This document shows, one piece after another, positions 22,976 through 30,514 of a stretch of DNA of 39,524 nt. Positions within the stretch are counted from its first letter, which is position 1, and each line of letters starts with the position of its first letter. Source of the DNA: Desulfobulbaceae bacterium UBA2262. GTDB taxonomy: Bacteria > Desulfobacterota > Desulfobulbia > Desulfobulbales > Desulfurivibrionaceae. Location: contig DDXK01000007.1 in NCBI GenBank assembly GCA_002347185.1, positions 1 to 39,524 on the forward strand, read 5' to 3'. The position numbers and the translations under genes are program-made. The notes beneath the pieces were generated by a model, which saw only the letters and a program-made list of their open reading frames with translations, was not told the origin of the DNA and did no database searches.

Positions 22976-23216
22976 GATGGCTCCTGTCGCATATCAAAAA
23001 AACTTGGTGCCACTCTTGCTTGCGGTGGTGGTGGTTGTTGCCGCCGTCACCCCGCAAGGTCGCGAGATGGCAGGGGTTGTTTTTTTCTCGGCCCCGCTAC
23101 TGCTCGTCGCCATCGCGGTGGCGACCCTGGCGCTGGGGCGGCCCGGGTTGATTTTTTCCACCCTGCTTGCCGCCTTTTCCTTGCTTGCCGCCTGCTTCAA
23201 AATCGTTTTTCCTTGA
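22974..23216 (+). CDS. Three-helix membrane protein on the opposite strand (candidate moron)
   Basis: An 80-residue frame read against the tail operon. It has three hydrophobic segments (about residues 9-25, 36-53 and 58-77: PLLLAVVVVVAAV, VVFFSAPLLLVAIAVATLAL, FSTLLAAFSLLAACF) separated by short polar turns. ATG 22974 has GAGGGGA 8 bp upstream; a second ATG follows at once. The start overlaps the tape-measure start codon on the other strand, and the end overlaps the chaperone gene by 20 bp. The only minus-strand frame here is Thr/Ser/Ala-rich and looks like an antisense shadow. A superinfection-exclusion-type protein would fit the topology, but no function can be claimed. Confidence 0.45.
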   Translation: MMAPVAYQKNLVPLLLAVVVVVAAVTPQGREMAGVVFFSAPLLLVAIAVATLALGRPGLIFSTLLAAFSLLAACFKIVFP

Positions 23217-23621
23217 GCTCTTCCAAGGCAAGCACCAAAAACGACCAGCCGTAATCAGCCGCGCCATGATGCCCGGCCATGATCAGTCCGCAGACGGCCC
23301 GGCGAAGGTTGACTCGCTCATCTTCTCGCCCACCCCGACAAGCCGGATGAGCAGGTTGGACAAAAAACCGTTGACCTCGATCACCGCGTCCCAAAGCTCG
23401 CGAAGTTCGCTGGGCGTGATATCGCCGGAAAGATCATCCGCTGTCAGGCCGGTGCTGGCCGTCACCGCCTCCACCGGGAAATGATCTCCCATGAGGAGCT
23501 CGGCCGGGTGAATCTGGCGGCTGTGGTCTATCCCCCCCATGATCTGGTCGATCTGGCGGGCGGTCAGTTCCCGCACGGTTATTGCCCTCTCGCCAATCAT
23601 GACCTCTTTCTCTTTTCTCAT
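23197..23621 (-). CDS. Tail assembly chaperone gpGT-like fusion by -1 frameshift
   Basis: Predicted extended product of the gene at 23283-23621, as in lambda G/GT. The G frame contains GG-T-TTT-TTG; the heptamer TTTTTTG (minus strand, bases 23377-23371) allows the ribosome to slip -1 near residue 86. The -1 frame is open from before that point through FVQPAHPACRGG to LVLALEELKEKRF at 23197, adding about 56 residues. The T part would contact the tape measure protein, encoded next. Evidence: correct position, correct direction of shift, canonical slippery heptamer and an otherwise unexplained open frame downstream. Product size, about 142 residues, is smaller than lambda gpGT. Confidence 0.65.
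23283..23621 (-). CDS. Tail assembly chaperone (gpG-like)
   Basis: A 112-residue acidic, mainly helical protein (VMIGERAITVRELTARQIDQ; later DITPSELRELWDAVIEVNG). It lies between the tail-tube gene and the tape measure gene, the invariant place of the tail assembly chaperone that coats the tape measure before tube polymerisation. ATG 23621 is preceded by GGAATCCAG; an internal ATG at residue 8 has GAAAGAGG upstream and may be the true start. See the frameshift product above. The family is assigned by synteny and frameshift signature. Confidence 0.7.
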   Translation of the reverse strand: MRKEKEVMIGERAITVRELTARQIDQIMGGIDHSRQIHPAELLMGDHFPVEAVTASTGLTADDLSGDITPSELRELWDAVIEVNGFLSNLLIRLVGVGEKMSESTFAGPSAD

Positions 23622-23687
23622 CTGGATTCCTTCTTGTCGCGGCGGCGCCGGGGTGAGCCGGAACCGCCGCGCTTAGCTGTTAAAAGA

Positions 23688-24431
23688 TCAGATCACCTCA
23701 AACGGCCAGGACTTTCCGGTCGGGGTGAGCAGGTCACCCTCGAAGACGATCTGGGCGAAATCCTCGGCAAGGAAGTCGACGGCGGACGAGGGCCGGAGTT
23801 GGGCGGCAAAGACGTTGACCAGTACCGGCTTCCCATCGTAGTCGTTCTTGCCGTCCAGCTTGAGGGCGGCCTTCACCACCGGCTGGGTGGCGCCGGTGAT
23901 CTTGTAGCCGCTCTCGGCTGCCCAGGTGTAATCGACAAGCAGGCTTTCCCCCTCGGTGATGGATCCGGAAACCAGGATCTCGATCAGGCCAAGGCGGTCA
24001 TGCACGACATAATCGGTCCCAGCCACATAGGTGGTGATGCCGGTCGCGTCGGTGACGGTAACGGCGGAGATGTTGGCATGGGCCAGCTCCACCATCTTGC
24101 CGAGCTTGGCGGAAATTGCCTCGTTGGTGATGCTGCCGCCGGCACCGGTGCGCTCGACAGCGGAGCCGAGGAACACGGCGGCCAAAACGTCCTTGTCGAT
24201 CTGGTCCAGGGTGATGCCGATGGTGGAGCCGGTGATCCGGGTCACCGAGGCCAGGGTCTGCCCGAAGTTGTCACGGCCCCGGGCCAGCTGCTTCTTTGTC
24301 TCGCTGTCCACCTTGAGCTCGAATTTCGTGGCGTTGCCGACCTTGACAAAGCCCTGGCTGCTGCCGTCCGCGGCGAGGCGGTCCATGTAGAGGTCGCCAC
24401 CGCCGATAAAGCTCATCAATCCTGTATCCAT
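23688..24431 (-). CDS. Major tail tube protein
   Basis: A 247-residue protein starting MDTGLMSFIGGGDLYMDRLA, followed by the beta-rich tube fold (GNATKFELKVDSETKKQLAR; TGSTIGITLDQIDKDVLAAV). Related prophages encode this protein between the tail terminator and the chaperone. Many copies stack as rings to form the tail tube. The start ATG 24431 has AAGGAG about 5 bp upstream. Late, strongly expressed product; no oddities seen. Confidence 0.8.
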   Translation of the reverse strand: MDTGLMSFIGGGDLYMDRLAADGSSQGFVKVGNATKFELKVDSETKKQLARGRDNFGQTLASVTRITGSTIGITLDQIDKDVLAAVFLGSAVERTGAGGSITNEAISAKLGKMVELAHANISAVTVTDATGITTYVAGTDYVVHDRLGLIEILVSGSITEGESLLVDYTWAAESGYKITGATQPVVKAALKLDGKNDYDGKPVLVNVFAAQLRPSSAVDFLAEDFAQIVFEGDLLTPTGKSWPFEVI

Positions 24432-24461
24432 GTCAGTCTCCTTTTTCTTTTTGGTGCTGGC

Positions 24462-24905
24462 TTATGCCGCCGGCCGGTCAAATTCCAGCTCGATGGTCAC
24501 ATAGTAAAACGGGTGGGGCTGGCTGAAGTCTTCGCCATCGCCCATCCGCCACTGGATGGGGAAGAAGAGCACCCAGGGGGAAAAGCTGCGGTCCGCTGAG
24601 ATGTTGAGCAGCCGGTCGGCCAGATCATGCACGGCGGCAACGCCAGCATCGATCTCCGCGTCGGCGCTGATGGCAACCCCACAGATCATGAGGATCTTCG
24701 CCTTGGTCTTACCGCGCTCCTTGCTGCCGGCCGCCGGCCGGATCACCACAAAGGGAAAGTCAGCCGGATTGGCCAGATCGCTGCGCTTGGGAGGCAGGGC
24801 CCCCAGATAGATAGCCGGCGACTTGCCGCCGTCCGGCGTATAGTAGGAGGAGCCGGCGACCAGCTCCGCAGCCCTGGCCGCGATCTTGACAAGCAATTCG
24901 TTCAT
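24462..24905 (-). CDS. Tail terminator-like protein (gpU-like)
   Basis: A 147-residue protein (MNELLVKIAARAAELVAGSS; later DFPFVVIRPAAGSKERGKTK; FYYVTIELEFDRPAA). Position just upstream of the tube gene and the alpha/beta pattern, with the central ILMICGVAI strand and terminal ELEF strand, match tail terminator proteins that cap the tube and stop polymerisation. Its start overlaps the gpZ-like stop by 4 bp. Confidence 0.65.
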   Translation of the reverse strand: MNELLVKIAARAAELVAGSSYYTPDGGKSPAIYLGALPPKRSDLANPADFPFVVIRPAAGSKERGKTKAKILMICGVAISADAEIDAGVAAVHDLADRLLNISADRSFSPWVLFFPIQWRMGDGEDFSQPHPFYYVTIELEFDRPAA

Positions 24906-25576
24906 CGAACCCCCATTTGCTTGAGGACGAAATCCGCCTCGTGCTGCATGTTTTTATCGAGGCGGTCATGGAGGAGAACGCGGAAATCGCTCTCGAATTG
25001 TTCGCTGGTTAAGAGCTTGACAATGGAGGGACCGTAAACCTGTCGGAATGCCTCTTTACGGCCGCCAAACCCTGCCTTTCCGGAACGCATGTAGATTCCA
25101 ACCGTGCCGCGCTGCGGCATCCTGGCGACAAATGCTCCTGGAATTTTGGCACGGCCCCTGTCCCGCCGAATCAAGACGCTGGCGCCGATCTTCGGGCCAT
25201 AGCCACCGCCCCTGGTCCGGTAGGTCGAGGTGCCGGCTCCGGCTTTGAGCTTCGGCAGGCCGCTGAAACGGATAATCGGCACACCGGCTGGACCTCTGGC
25301 CGTAAGCCATGCCTCCAGGCTGCCCTTGTGCGCCTTTCTCGCCCGCAATGCCTCTTTTACCTCACCAGCTCGTATGTTGTACTTCTCGCGAAGGATGGCA
25401 GCCGCGTCAGTCTTGCCACCGAGAATCGTTTTGTTGAGCGCCCTTACCGAGGCTGTAACCAACCCCCCAGGCACCATGCGCAGGAAGTCCATGAGCCCCC
25501 CACGCCCCATGTCGTAACTGACATAAAAAAGGCCCTTGAGAGAACTTCTTGATTCCTTGTATCCCATCAAGATCAT
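24902..25576 (-). CDS. Prophage minor tail protein Z (tail completion, gpZ-like)
   Basis: A 224-residue basic protein of the minor-tail-Z type. It has an N-terminal region with the helix VTASVRALNKTILGGKTDAA, then LREKYNIRAGEVKEAL, and the basic segment TRGGGYGPKIGASVLIRRDR. The C-terminal PSIVKLLTSEQFE...LHDRLDKNMQHEADFVLKQ helix is typical. Lambda gpZ positions the tail on the head and threads DNA. ATG 25576 overlaps the preceding gene by 4 bp; an ATG three codons later is an alternative. Confidence 0.8.
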   Translation of the reverse strand: MILMGYKESRSSLKGLFYVSYDMGRGGLMDFLRMVPGGLVTASVRALNKTILGGKTDAAAILREKYNIRAGEVKEALRARKAHKGSLEAWLTARGPAGVPIIRFSGLPKLKAGAGTSTYRTRGGGYGPKIGASVLIRRDRGRAKIPGAFVARMPQRGTVGIYMRSGKAGFGGRKEAFRQVYGPSIVKLLTSEQFESDFRVLLHDRLDKNMQHEADFVLKQMGVR

Positions 25577-25878
25577 GCGATGTTCCTTTCAATCTCGATG
25601 ACTACCACGCTGCCTGGATAGACGTTTGCCACAAACCAACCAGCGTCCTTGTAGATGACCATCTGATTGGGGACAGGCACCTCTGCCAGATCGCCGGCGG
25701 CCACAAAGAGCCGCATCCTCTCGATGTTGTATCCTTCCGGCCCGTGCTTGGCCGGCTCATAGGCGATTGGCTCGGCCACCAGGTTGATGGTGGCGCCCAT
25801 GAATTCGGCGGCCGCGCCGAACTCCGCCGGGTTGACAAAGAGCGCGGCATCAGCGGCGAGCTGCTCGGCAAAGGTCAT
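25573..25878 (-). CDS. Head-tail attachment protein (gpFII-like)
   Basis: A 101-residue protein with an N-terminal helix (MTFAEQLAADAALFVNPAEF) and a beta-barrel-like remainder (INLVAEPIAYEP; NQMVIYKDAGWFVANVYPGS; VVVIEIERN). This is the layout of the gpFII family that joins the head connector to the tail. It lies between the zinc-finger gene and gpZ, with 4-bp overlaps on both sides. Confidence 0.7.
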   Translation of the reverse strand: MTFAEQLAADAALFVNPAEFGAAAEFMGATINLVAEPIAYEPAKHGPEGYNIERMRLFVAAGDLAEVPVPNQMVIYKDAGWFVANVYPGSVVVIEIERNIA

Positions 25879-26084
25879 GGCCAGAACCCTCCCTCACTTT
25901 CCCGCTGACAATCGAGGCAGAGCTGGACTCCCGGCATGGCCTCGCGGCGGCGCTGGGGGATGGGCTCCCCGCATTCCCGGCATTCCGCCGCCGATGGCGC
26001 ACTCGGCTCCGCCATCCTTGCGCCGGCAATGGCTCTGGCGAGGTGCGCCTCGTTGATCTTCTGGGCCTGATCGCCAAAATCCAT
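25875..26084 (-). CDS. TraR/DksA-like C4 zinc-finger protein
   Basis: A 69-residue protein with an N-terminal acidic helix (MDFGDQAQKINEAHLARAIA) and a C4 zinc finger: ECRECGEPIP, then the second pair in QLCLDCQRES. Short TraR/DksA-like proteins of this type are common in phage and plasmid operons; TraR binds the RNA polymerase secondary channel and mimics ppGpp/DksA. The finger sequence PxR+xAxPG..xCxxCQ is the diagnostic part. ATG 26084 is preceded by GAGGAG. It may alter host transcription during late infection. Confidence 0.85.
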   Translation of the reverse strand: MDFGDQAQKINEAHLARAIAGARMAEPSAPSAAECRECGEPIPQRRREAMPGVQLCLDCQRESEGGFWP

Positions 26085-26101
26085 CCCTTACTCCTCGCTA
26101 T

Positions 26102-26128
26102 AAGGGGGCATGGCTGCCATGCCCCCTT
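26102..26128. repeat. Perfect inverted repeat between DUF2190 and DksA-like genes
   Basis: Thirteen bases AAGGGGGCATGGC mirrored around one central base, in the 57-bp gap downstream of the DUF2190 gene. On the operon strand it is followed by only ATAG, not a T run, so it looks more like an mRNA-stabilising or processing hairpin below the capsid genes than a full terminator. Confidence 0.7.
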
Positions 26129-26141
26129 CCTGGGTCACGTT

Positions 26142-26477
26142 TTAGGCGTTGAGCTTGACCTGGACGGTGGTGGCGCCGGCCCCGGCCGCCGCGAACACAT
26201 ACCCGGCCAGGGTGTTTGCCGTGGCGGTGATGGTGATGTTTTTAGCGGTGTCGTCCCAATAGACTTCCGTCCCCACCGCGCTCATGTCATCGGTGGAGAG
26301 CTTGGGCAACTCCCAGACCTCGGCCATCGCAAGCTGGCCTTTGGCGCCGGCTGCGATGTCGCCAAAGGCCACGCCGATCCGGCTGCCGACTTTGACCACC
26401 TGGCCGCTGACGATGGCGGCGCCGGTGCTGTTGGTGTATTCCAGGGCCGCGCCGGGCTGGATATGATTTTGTGCCAT
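26142..26477 (-). CDS. DUF2190 capsid decoration-like protein
   Basis: A 111-residue beta-rich protein (MAQNHIQPGAALEYTNSTGA; SGQVVKVGSRIGVAFGDIA; AKGQLAMAEVWELPK). It matches the DUF2190 family, which forms trimers on capsid surfaces or fibres in several phages. It follows the capsid gene by 69 bp. ATG 26477 has AAAAGGAGAT upstream. Probably abundant. Confidence 0.8.
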   Translation of the reverse strand: MAQNHIQPGAALEYTNSTGAAIVSGQVVKVGSRIGVAFGDIAAGAKGQLAMAEVWELPKLSTDDMSAVGTEVYWDDTAKNITITATANTLAGYVFAAAGAGATTVQVKLNA

Positions 26478-26546
26478 TTTTATCTCCTTTTCAGAGGGTA
26501 GTTTCTCGCCAAGGGGCCCGGAGTCCGGGCCCCGTTAGGTCAGTGA

Positions 26547-28616
26547 TTACTCGCCTGGGTTCTTGACAATGCCCACATGGCTCATGATTCCGGCCCCAAA
26601 ATCGTGGCGGACCTTGATGGCCAGGGCATCGGAGGAAAATTCGATCTCCTCCTCGATGTATGGCATCTCCTCGCCTTCCAGATAGGCAACCTCGATGACC
26701 GGCGCCTGGCTGGGGCTGGCGATGATGTACCAGGCCTTGGTGGAACTATCGGAGAGCCGCGGCTCGGCAATGGGGATCAGCTTGCCGGCCCAGGGGTTCA
26801 TGACGCCGGAGGACATGGACGCCTCGGGCAGCGCCATGGAGCGGAGCAGGATCTCGCTGTCGGTTTCCTGCTCGACCGGGACCAGGGCAAATGCCGGGCT
26901 GAGATCCAGGGTTTCGCCGGCCAAGCCTTTCTGCTTGCGCATGATGGTGCGGGCGCTGGAGAGGTTTCCGGAGTTGATGGTCCCGAGCATGGCCGGGGTG
27001 GCCTCGAGGTTGTTGTGGTCGGCGTGGAAAAGGGTCTTGCCGTCCGCCATCACCGGGTTGCCGGTGATCAGGCTCCAGACGACATCCGATTCCATGCGGC
27101 GGCCGGCATTGCCGAACAGCACCGGAATGCGGACAAAGGCCCGCAGATCATCGTTGATGATCATGGTGCGGGTGAGCTTCACGGTGCGGCCCTTGGTAAC
27201 GACCCGGTACTTTTCCTGCTTGTCCGAGAAGCCGGCGGTCTTGTATTCGCCATTCTGATCCAGGTCCAGGAGATCGGGAGAACCGGAGAGCTGGACCCCG
27301 TAGATGTCCTTGAAATCGGAGGCGCTGGTCACTGTGACCATGGGCCGCCAGGTGGCCGGCGCTTCGCTGTATGCCGCAATCAGCCGGCGGCCTGCCACGT
27401 TCGACATCAGGGAGGGGAAATCGCTGGAACTGGCAGGGGAGAGGGCGCGGCCGGCGAGCTCGCGCTTGCTCATGCCACGGGTGCGGACGCCGGAGCGCTC
27501 CAGGGATTCGCGGGCGACATCGAGAAGGGACATGCCCCGGAAATCATTGGCGCCCGGGGCCGGCTTTTCGATCCGCATGCCGGATCTCTGCAGCATGCCG
27601 TCGACGGCGGCGGCGCGGAACTTCTCCCCGCCCTCGGTCCCGACCTCAAAGCCGCTGGCGCCGCCGGCGCCGAGGGCGGGACCGCGCTCCTTGAGCTTGG
27701 CGATGATCTGGGCGCGAGCGGCATCAACGGAAACTCCGGAAGAAACCAGGCTGCGGCCGAGCTCATAATCCAGACCGGCGGCGGCAACGGCATCATGGAT
27801 CTCCTGGGCGCGGGCGCGCTCATCGGCCATAGCCTTGTCAGTGATGGCGCGGACATCAGCGGCGGTCATCGCCCGGGACGGCTCCGCAGGCGCTCCGGCA
27901 CCATCGTCGAGATTCTCGGCCCGATGACCACAATCGCAGCGCTGGCCATCCCAATCCTTTCCACACTTCGGACATTTTTTCATTTCAGTTTCTCCTTGTC
28001 TTTGATGGTCGACGGCGTCTTGCGCCGGACCACTTACCAGAGCCCGCACTTTCGCCAGGCTGTCTGCACCTATGGGGACCAGGCTCAGCTCCCGCAATTC
28101 CCAGCGGGTGGAAACCTTCACCGGTCCCTCGTATTCTTTGCCGCCAATGATCTGCTTTTGCCCCTCCGGCACAAAATAGGCCTCTGTCACCCGGTAGCCG
28201 ACACTCACATCGGTGATGTGTCCCTCACTTACTTTCGTGGCGGCGTCCTGGCCCTGCCGCACCGAGGAAAAGGAAACCAGGCAATCCTTGCCGGCCAGAT
28301 CCCCGATCAGAAAATCCTTGAAGTCGGCAGCCGAGCCCAGGACATCCTCGACGCTGGCCCGGCTGTGGGTATCGAGCAGGGGGACGCTGCCGGTTGCCGG
28401 GATGACCATGCCGTCCATGCGGAGGACCTCCTCCACAAAATCGTATTTGTCCCAATCCCAGACCGTGGCCGGCTGCTCGGTGGTCGCCACGAACCGGACT
28501 GAGCGGGCGGCTGTATCAAACGATTCCGGCACCACACGCATGCCGGCGGCCCTGGTGGAGAACCCAGGAGAGATCCCCAGGCGTTCGAGCTCTTTTCTGA
28601 TCTGTTCTCTTGTCAT
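26547..28616 (-). CDS. Prohead protease-major capsid protein fusion with zinc-ribbon linker
   Basis: A 689-residue polyprotein. Residues 1-205 are an HK97-type prohead protease: catalytic His region in LLDTHSRASVEDVLG and catalytic Ser region in GHITDVSVGYRV, followed by ELSLVPIGAD. Residues 212-233 are a short zinc ribbon (MKKCPKCGKDWDGQRCDCGH). Residues about 245-350 resemble a scaffold-like helical delta domain. Residues about 350-689 are an HK97-fold capsid (VTVTSASDFKDIYGVQLSG; ADGKTLFHADHNNL; PWAGKLIPIAEPRL). An internal ATG at 27983 (Met212) has AAGGAG 8 bp upstream, so the capsid part can probably also be made alone. The start ATG 28616 overlaps the portal stop. Confidence 0.88.
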   Translation of the reverse strand: MTREQIRKELERLGISPGFSTRAAGMRVVPESFDTAARSVRFVATTEQPATVWDWDKYDFVEEVLRMDGMVIPATGSVPLLDTHSRASVEDVLGSAADFKDFLIGDLAGKDCLVSFSSVRQGQDAATKVSEGHITDVSVGYRVTEAYFVPEGQKQIIGGKEYEGPVKVSTRWELRELSLVPIGADSLAKVRALVSGPAQDAVDHQRQGETEMKKCPKCGKDWDGQRCDCGHRAENLDDGAGAPAEPSRAMTAADVRAITDKAMADERARAQEIHDAVAAAGLDYELGRSLVSSGVSVDAARAQIIAKLKERGPALGAGGASGFEVGTEGGEKFRAAAVDGMLQRSGMRIEKPAPGANDFRGMSLLDVARESLERSGVRTRGMSKRELAGRALSPASSSDFPSLMSNVAGRRLIAAYSEAPATWRPMVTVTSASDFKDIYGVQLSGSPDLLDLDQNGEYKTAGFSDKQEKYRVVTKGRTVKLTRTMIINDDLRAFVRIPVLFGNAGRRMESDVVWSLITGNPVMADGKTLFHADHNNLEATPAMLGTINSGNLSSARTIMRKQKGLAGETLDLSPAFALVPVEQETDSEILLRSMALPEASMSSGVMNPWAGKLIPIAEPRLSDSSTKAWYIIASPSQAPVIEVAYLEGEEMPYIEEEIEFSSDALAIKVRHDFGAGIMSHVGIVKNPGE

Positions 28617-30175
28617 GCCACCTCTCCCTTTGCCGCCGACGCATTTTGCCGGCGCAGCTCATACAGTTTTGCGAGCTTCTCCTCCTCGGTGAGGGCCTCC
28701 TCGAGGAGCTCATCCCACTCTTCGCCATTGGCCGCGGCAACCCTGGTCCGGGTAGTAGTGACGTTGGCGATTCCTGTGTCGGCGGCCTTGGAGTCCTTGA
28801 GCGGATCCACCCAGTGCCAGCCAGGATCCTGCCAGGACACGGCCTCATGGGCAGGGAGCTTGTTGACCGCATAGTCGCGGAGCTCCGGCAGCAGGCCGGC
28901 AACGAAGGCGGCCTCGATGAACCAGGCCCATACCTTGTCGTTGAGCTTCTCGTTGAGGAAACCCTGCTGGCCACGGTAGGAGAGGCGCTCCTCCAGCGAG
29001 GCCGACCGGGCCGATGAGTATGAGGCCGATGAGTAGTCGTTGGAGTACGCCTCATAGCTCATGCCGGTGCCGGTGGATTGCCCACGGACGGAATCCCTGA
29101 TAAACGGCTCGAACTGGGTCCCGGGCCGGTTGTGGCTGGCGACCTGGATCTCGGTATCTCTCGGCAGGCGCTGGATGCGTCCTGCCTCGATAAAGTCCGG
29201 CAGCTTCGGATCCGGCTCAGTGCCGCCCGGCCTGGCCATCTGCGAGTTGCCGGGGATGCCGATGCCCGCCCCTCCGCCATAGCTGGGCGCGGAGGACTTG
29301 ATGAAAATGCCGAAAGCGGCTGCCAGCTTGGCGCCTATGCGCTCGTATGTTTTATAGTCCGAGAGATCATAGGCCTCGATGAGGATGGCGGCCAGCCAGG
29401 AGATGCCCCGGGTCTGGCTGGCTCGGCGCTTGTCGAAAATGTGGGTGATATCCTCGGCCGGAATGCGGCGCGAGGAGCCGAGTGCGCCCAGGTTTTGATA
29501 GTCTCCTGGGTGCTTCTCGTAGAGGTGATAGGCCACCGGCTTGCCGGTTTCGGCGGAAAACTCGATGCCCCGGCGGGCGATGTTGCCGTTGTCGAGCTGG
29601 CCGTCCACCATGCCGTCCAGGTGGTCGCACTCGATGATCTCCAGCCGCAACGGGACAATGCCCTTCAGCGACCAATCCCAGACGCGATGGATCAGGACCT
29701 CGCCGTCAACCCAGAGGTGGCGCAGGACCAGGCGCTGGATTGCGTAGAACGAATTATGGCCGGTTATGTCCGCATAGCGGACCCAGCGAGACCAGAGATC
29801 ACGCTCGATTTTCTTGTTGAGCTTCTGGTCCTGCTTGCCATTCGGCAGCCTGATCCTGGCTTGGGGAGGGATGCCCCGGCGCACAACATTGTTGCAGATC
29901 TTCTCGAGGCCGCCGGCGATATAGGCATTGTTCTGGGCCTGATCGCGGGCGCGGGCCATGACATACCTGTGGCCGCGCTTGATCTCGGAGTCGGCGCTCC
30001 GGTTCGTGGGGCGCCAGTTCTGATTTGGCCCGGTGAGCTCGCCGGCCACATAGGTCCTCAAAAAATCTCGCGCCTCACGGTATGAGATGGCCCGGCCTGG
30101 AGAGAATACCCCCACCACTCCGGCCACCAGGGCGGTCATGGAATCATAGGCTTTGGCCTTGAGGTCGGCAGGCAT
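28613..30175 (-). CDS. Portal protein (lambda type)
   Basis: A 520-residue portal, forming the dodecameric channel at one capsid vertex through which DNA is packaged. Typical lambda-family blocks: ARDQAQNNAYIAGGLEKICN near residue 75, LWSRWVRYADITGHNSFYAI, LVLRHLWVDGEVLIHRVWDW, and QSTGTGMSYEAYSNDYSSAS near residue 370. The last is the conserved region that contacts the clip/wing. It is preceded by the gpW gene (TGATG overlap) and followed by the protease-capsid gene (ATGA overlap). Length is as expected for the family. Confidence 0.93.
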   Translation of the reverse strand: MPADLKAKAYDSMTALVAGVVGVFSPGRAISYREARDFLRTYVAGELTGPNQNWRPTNRSADSEIKRGHRYVMARARDQAQNNAYIAGGLEKICNNVVRRGIPPQARIRLPNGKQDQKLNKKIERDLWSRWVRYADITGHNSFYAIQRLVLRHLWVDGEVLIHRVWDWSLKGIVPLRLEIIECDHLDGMVDGQLDNGNIARRGIEFSAETGKPVAYHLYEKHPGDYQNLGALGSSRRIPAEDITHIFDKRRASQTRGISWLAAILIEAYDLSDYKTYERIGAKLAAAFGIFIKSSAPSYGGGAGIGIPGNSQMARPGGTEPDPKLPDFIEAGRIQRLPRDTEIQVASHNRPGTQFEPFIRDSVRGQSTGTGMSYEAYSNDYSSASYSSARSASLEERLSYRGQQGFLNEKLNDKVWAWFIEAAFVAGLLPELRDYAVNKLPAHEAVSWQDPGWHWVDPLKDSKAADTGIANVTTTRTRVAAANGEEWDELLEEALTEEEKLAKLYELRRQNASAAKGEVA

Positions 30176-30393
30176 CAGCGGCGCCCACCGAAAATGGTGG
30201 TGGAAAAGGCGAATCCGCCATCCTGGCGGATGGCGGCCAGCTCATGCCTGATGCGGCTGATCTCATCCTGGACCTCTTTCAGGTTGGCCCGGGTGAGCTG
30301 CCGGGTCCCGACCGAATAGGACTGGCTGATGAGGATGGCGCTTTCGGCCTCGAGATAGAGTGCCAGGCGAGCTTGTAATTCTGCTTCCGTCAT
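30175..30393 (-). CDS. gpW-like head-tail connector
   Basis: A 72-residue helical protein (MTEAELQARLALYLEAESAI; SYSVGTRQLTRANLKEVQDE) with the helix-turn-helix spacing and the R-x-L-T-R-A-x-L motif of the gpW/DUF6148 group, directly upstream of the portal as in lambda. gpW stabilises packaged DNA and makes the site where the tail attaches. It is the first phage structural gene after the integron insertion. Confidence 0.8.
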   Translation of the reverse strand: MTEAELQARLALYLEAESAILISQSYSVGTRQLTRANLKEVQDEISRIRHELAAIRQDGGFAFSTTIFGGRR

Positions 30394-30445
30394 GCAAGCA
30401 GAATACGTGGTGCGGGTGGGGAAAAACAGGGGGTGTGTACTACTG

Positions 30446-30457
30446 GTAGTATACTAC
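30446..30457. promoter_or_regulatory. Palindromic operator-like site upstream of gpW
   Basis: The perfect 12-base palindrome GTAGTATACTAC with additional TACTAC/ACTAC half-sites on either side (30440-30460), in the 121-bp gap between intI and gpW. It could be a protein-binding site controlling the structural genes after the inserted integron. No clear promoter hexamers were assigned. Confidence 0.4.
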
Positions 30458-30486
30458 TATTTTAGCCACCGCAAAATGTTGGAGCG

Positions 30487-30513
30487 GACCGGCAACCACT
30501 CCGCTTGCCGGTC
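30487..30513. repeat. Inverted repeat at the 3' end of intI
   Basis: GACCGGCAA (30487-30495) and TTGCCGGTC (30505-30513) with a 9-base loop, ending 1 bp before the intI stop codon. It has no T run on the intI strand, so it is a weak or Rho-assisted terminator at most. Confidence 0.45.
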
Positions 30514-30514
30514 A

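Noticed and set aside
22994..23200. A 68-codon minus-strand frame between chaperone and tape measure
   Set aside because: It starts at TTG, is dominated by Thr, Ser and Ala runs, and mirrors the codons of the membrane-helix frame on the other strand, so it is more likely a shadow.
26577..28502. A 641-codon plus-strand frame opposite the protease-capsid gene
   Set aside because: Low-complexity Gly/Ala/Arg/His protein; the minus-strand protein shows protease and capsid motifs.
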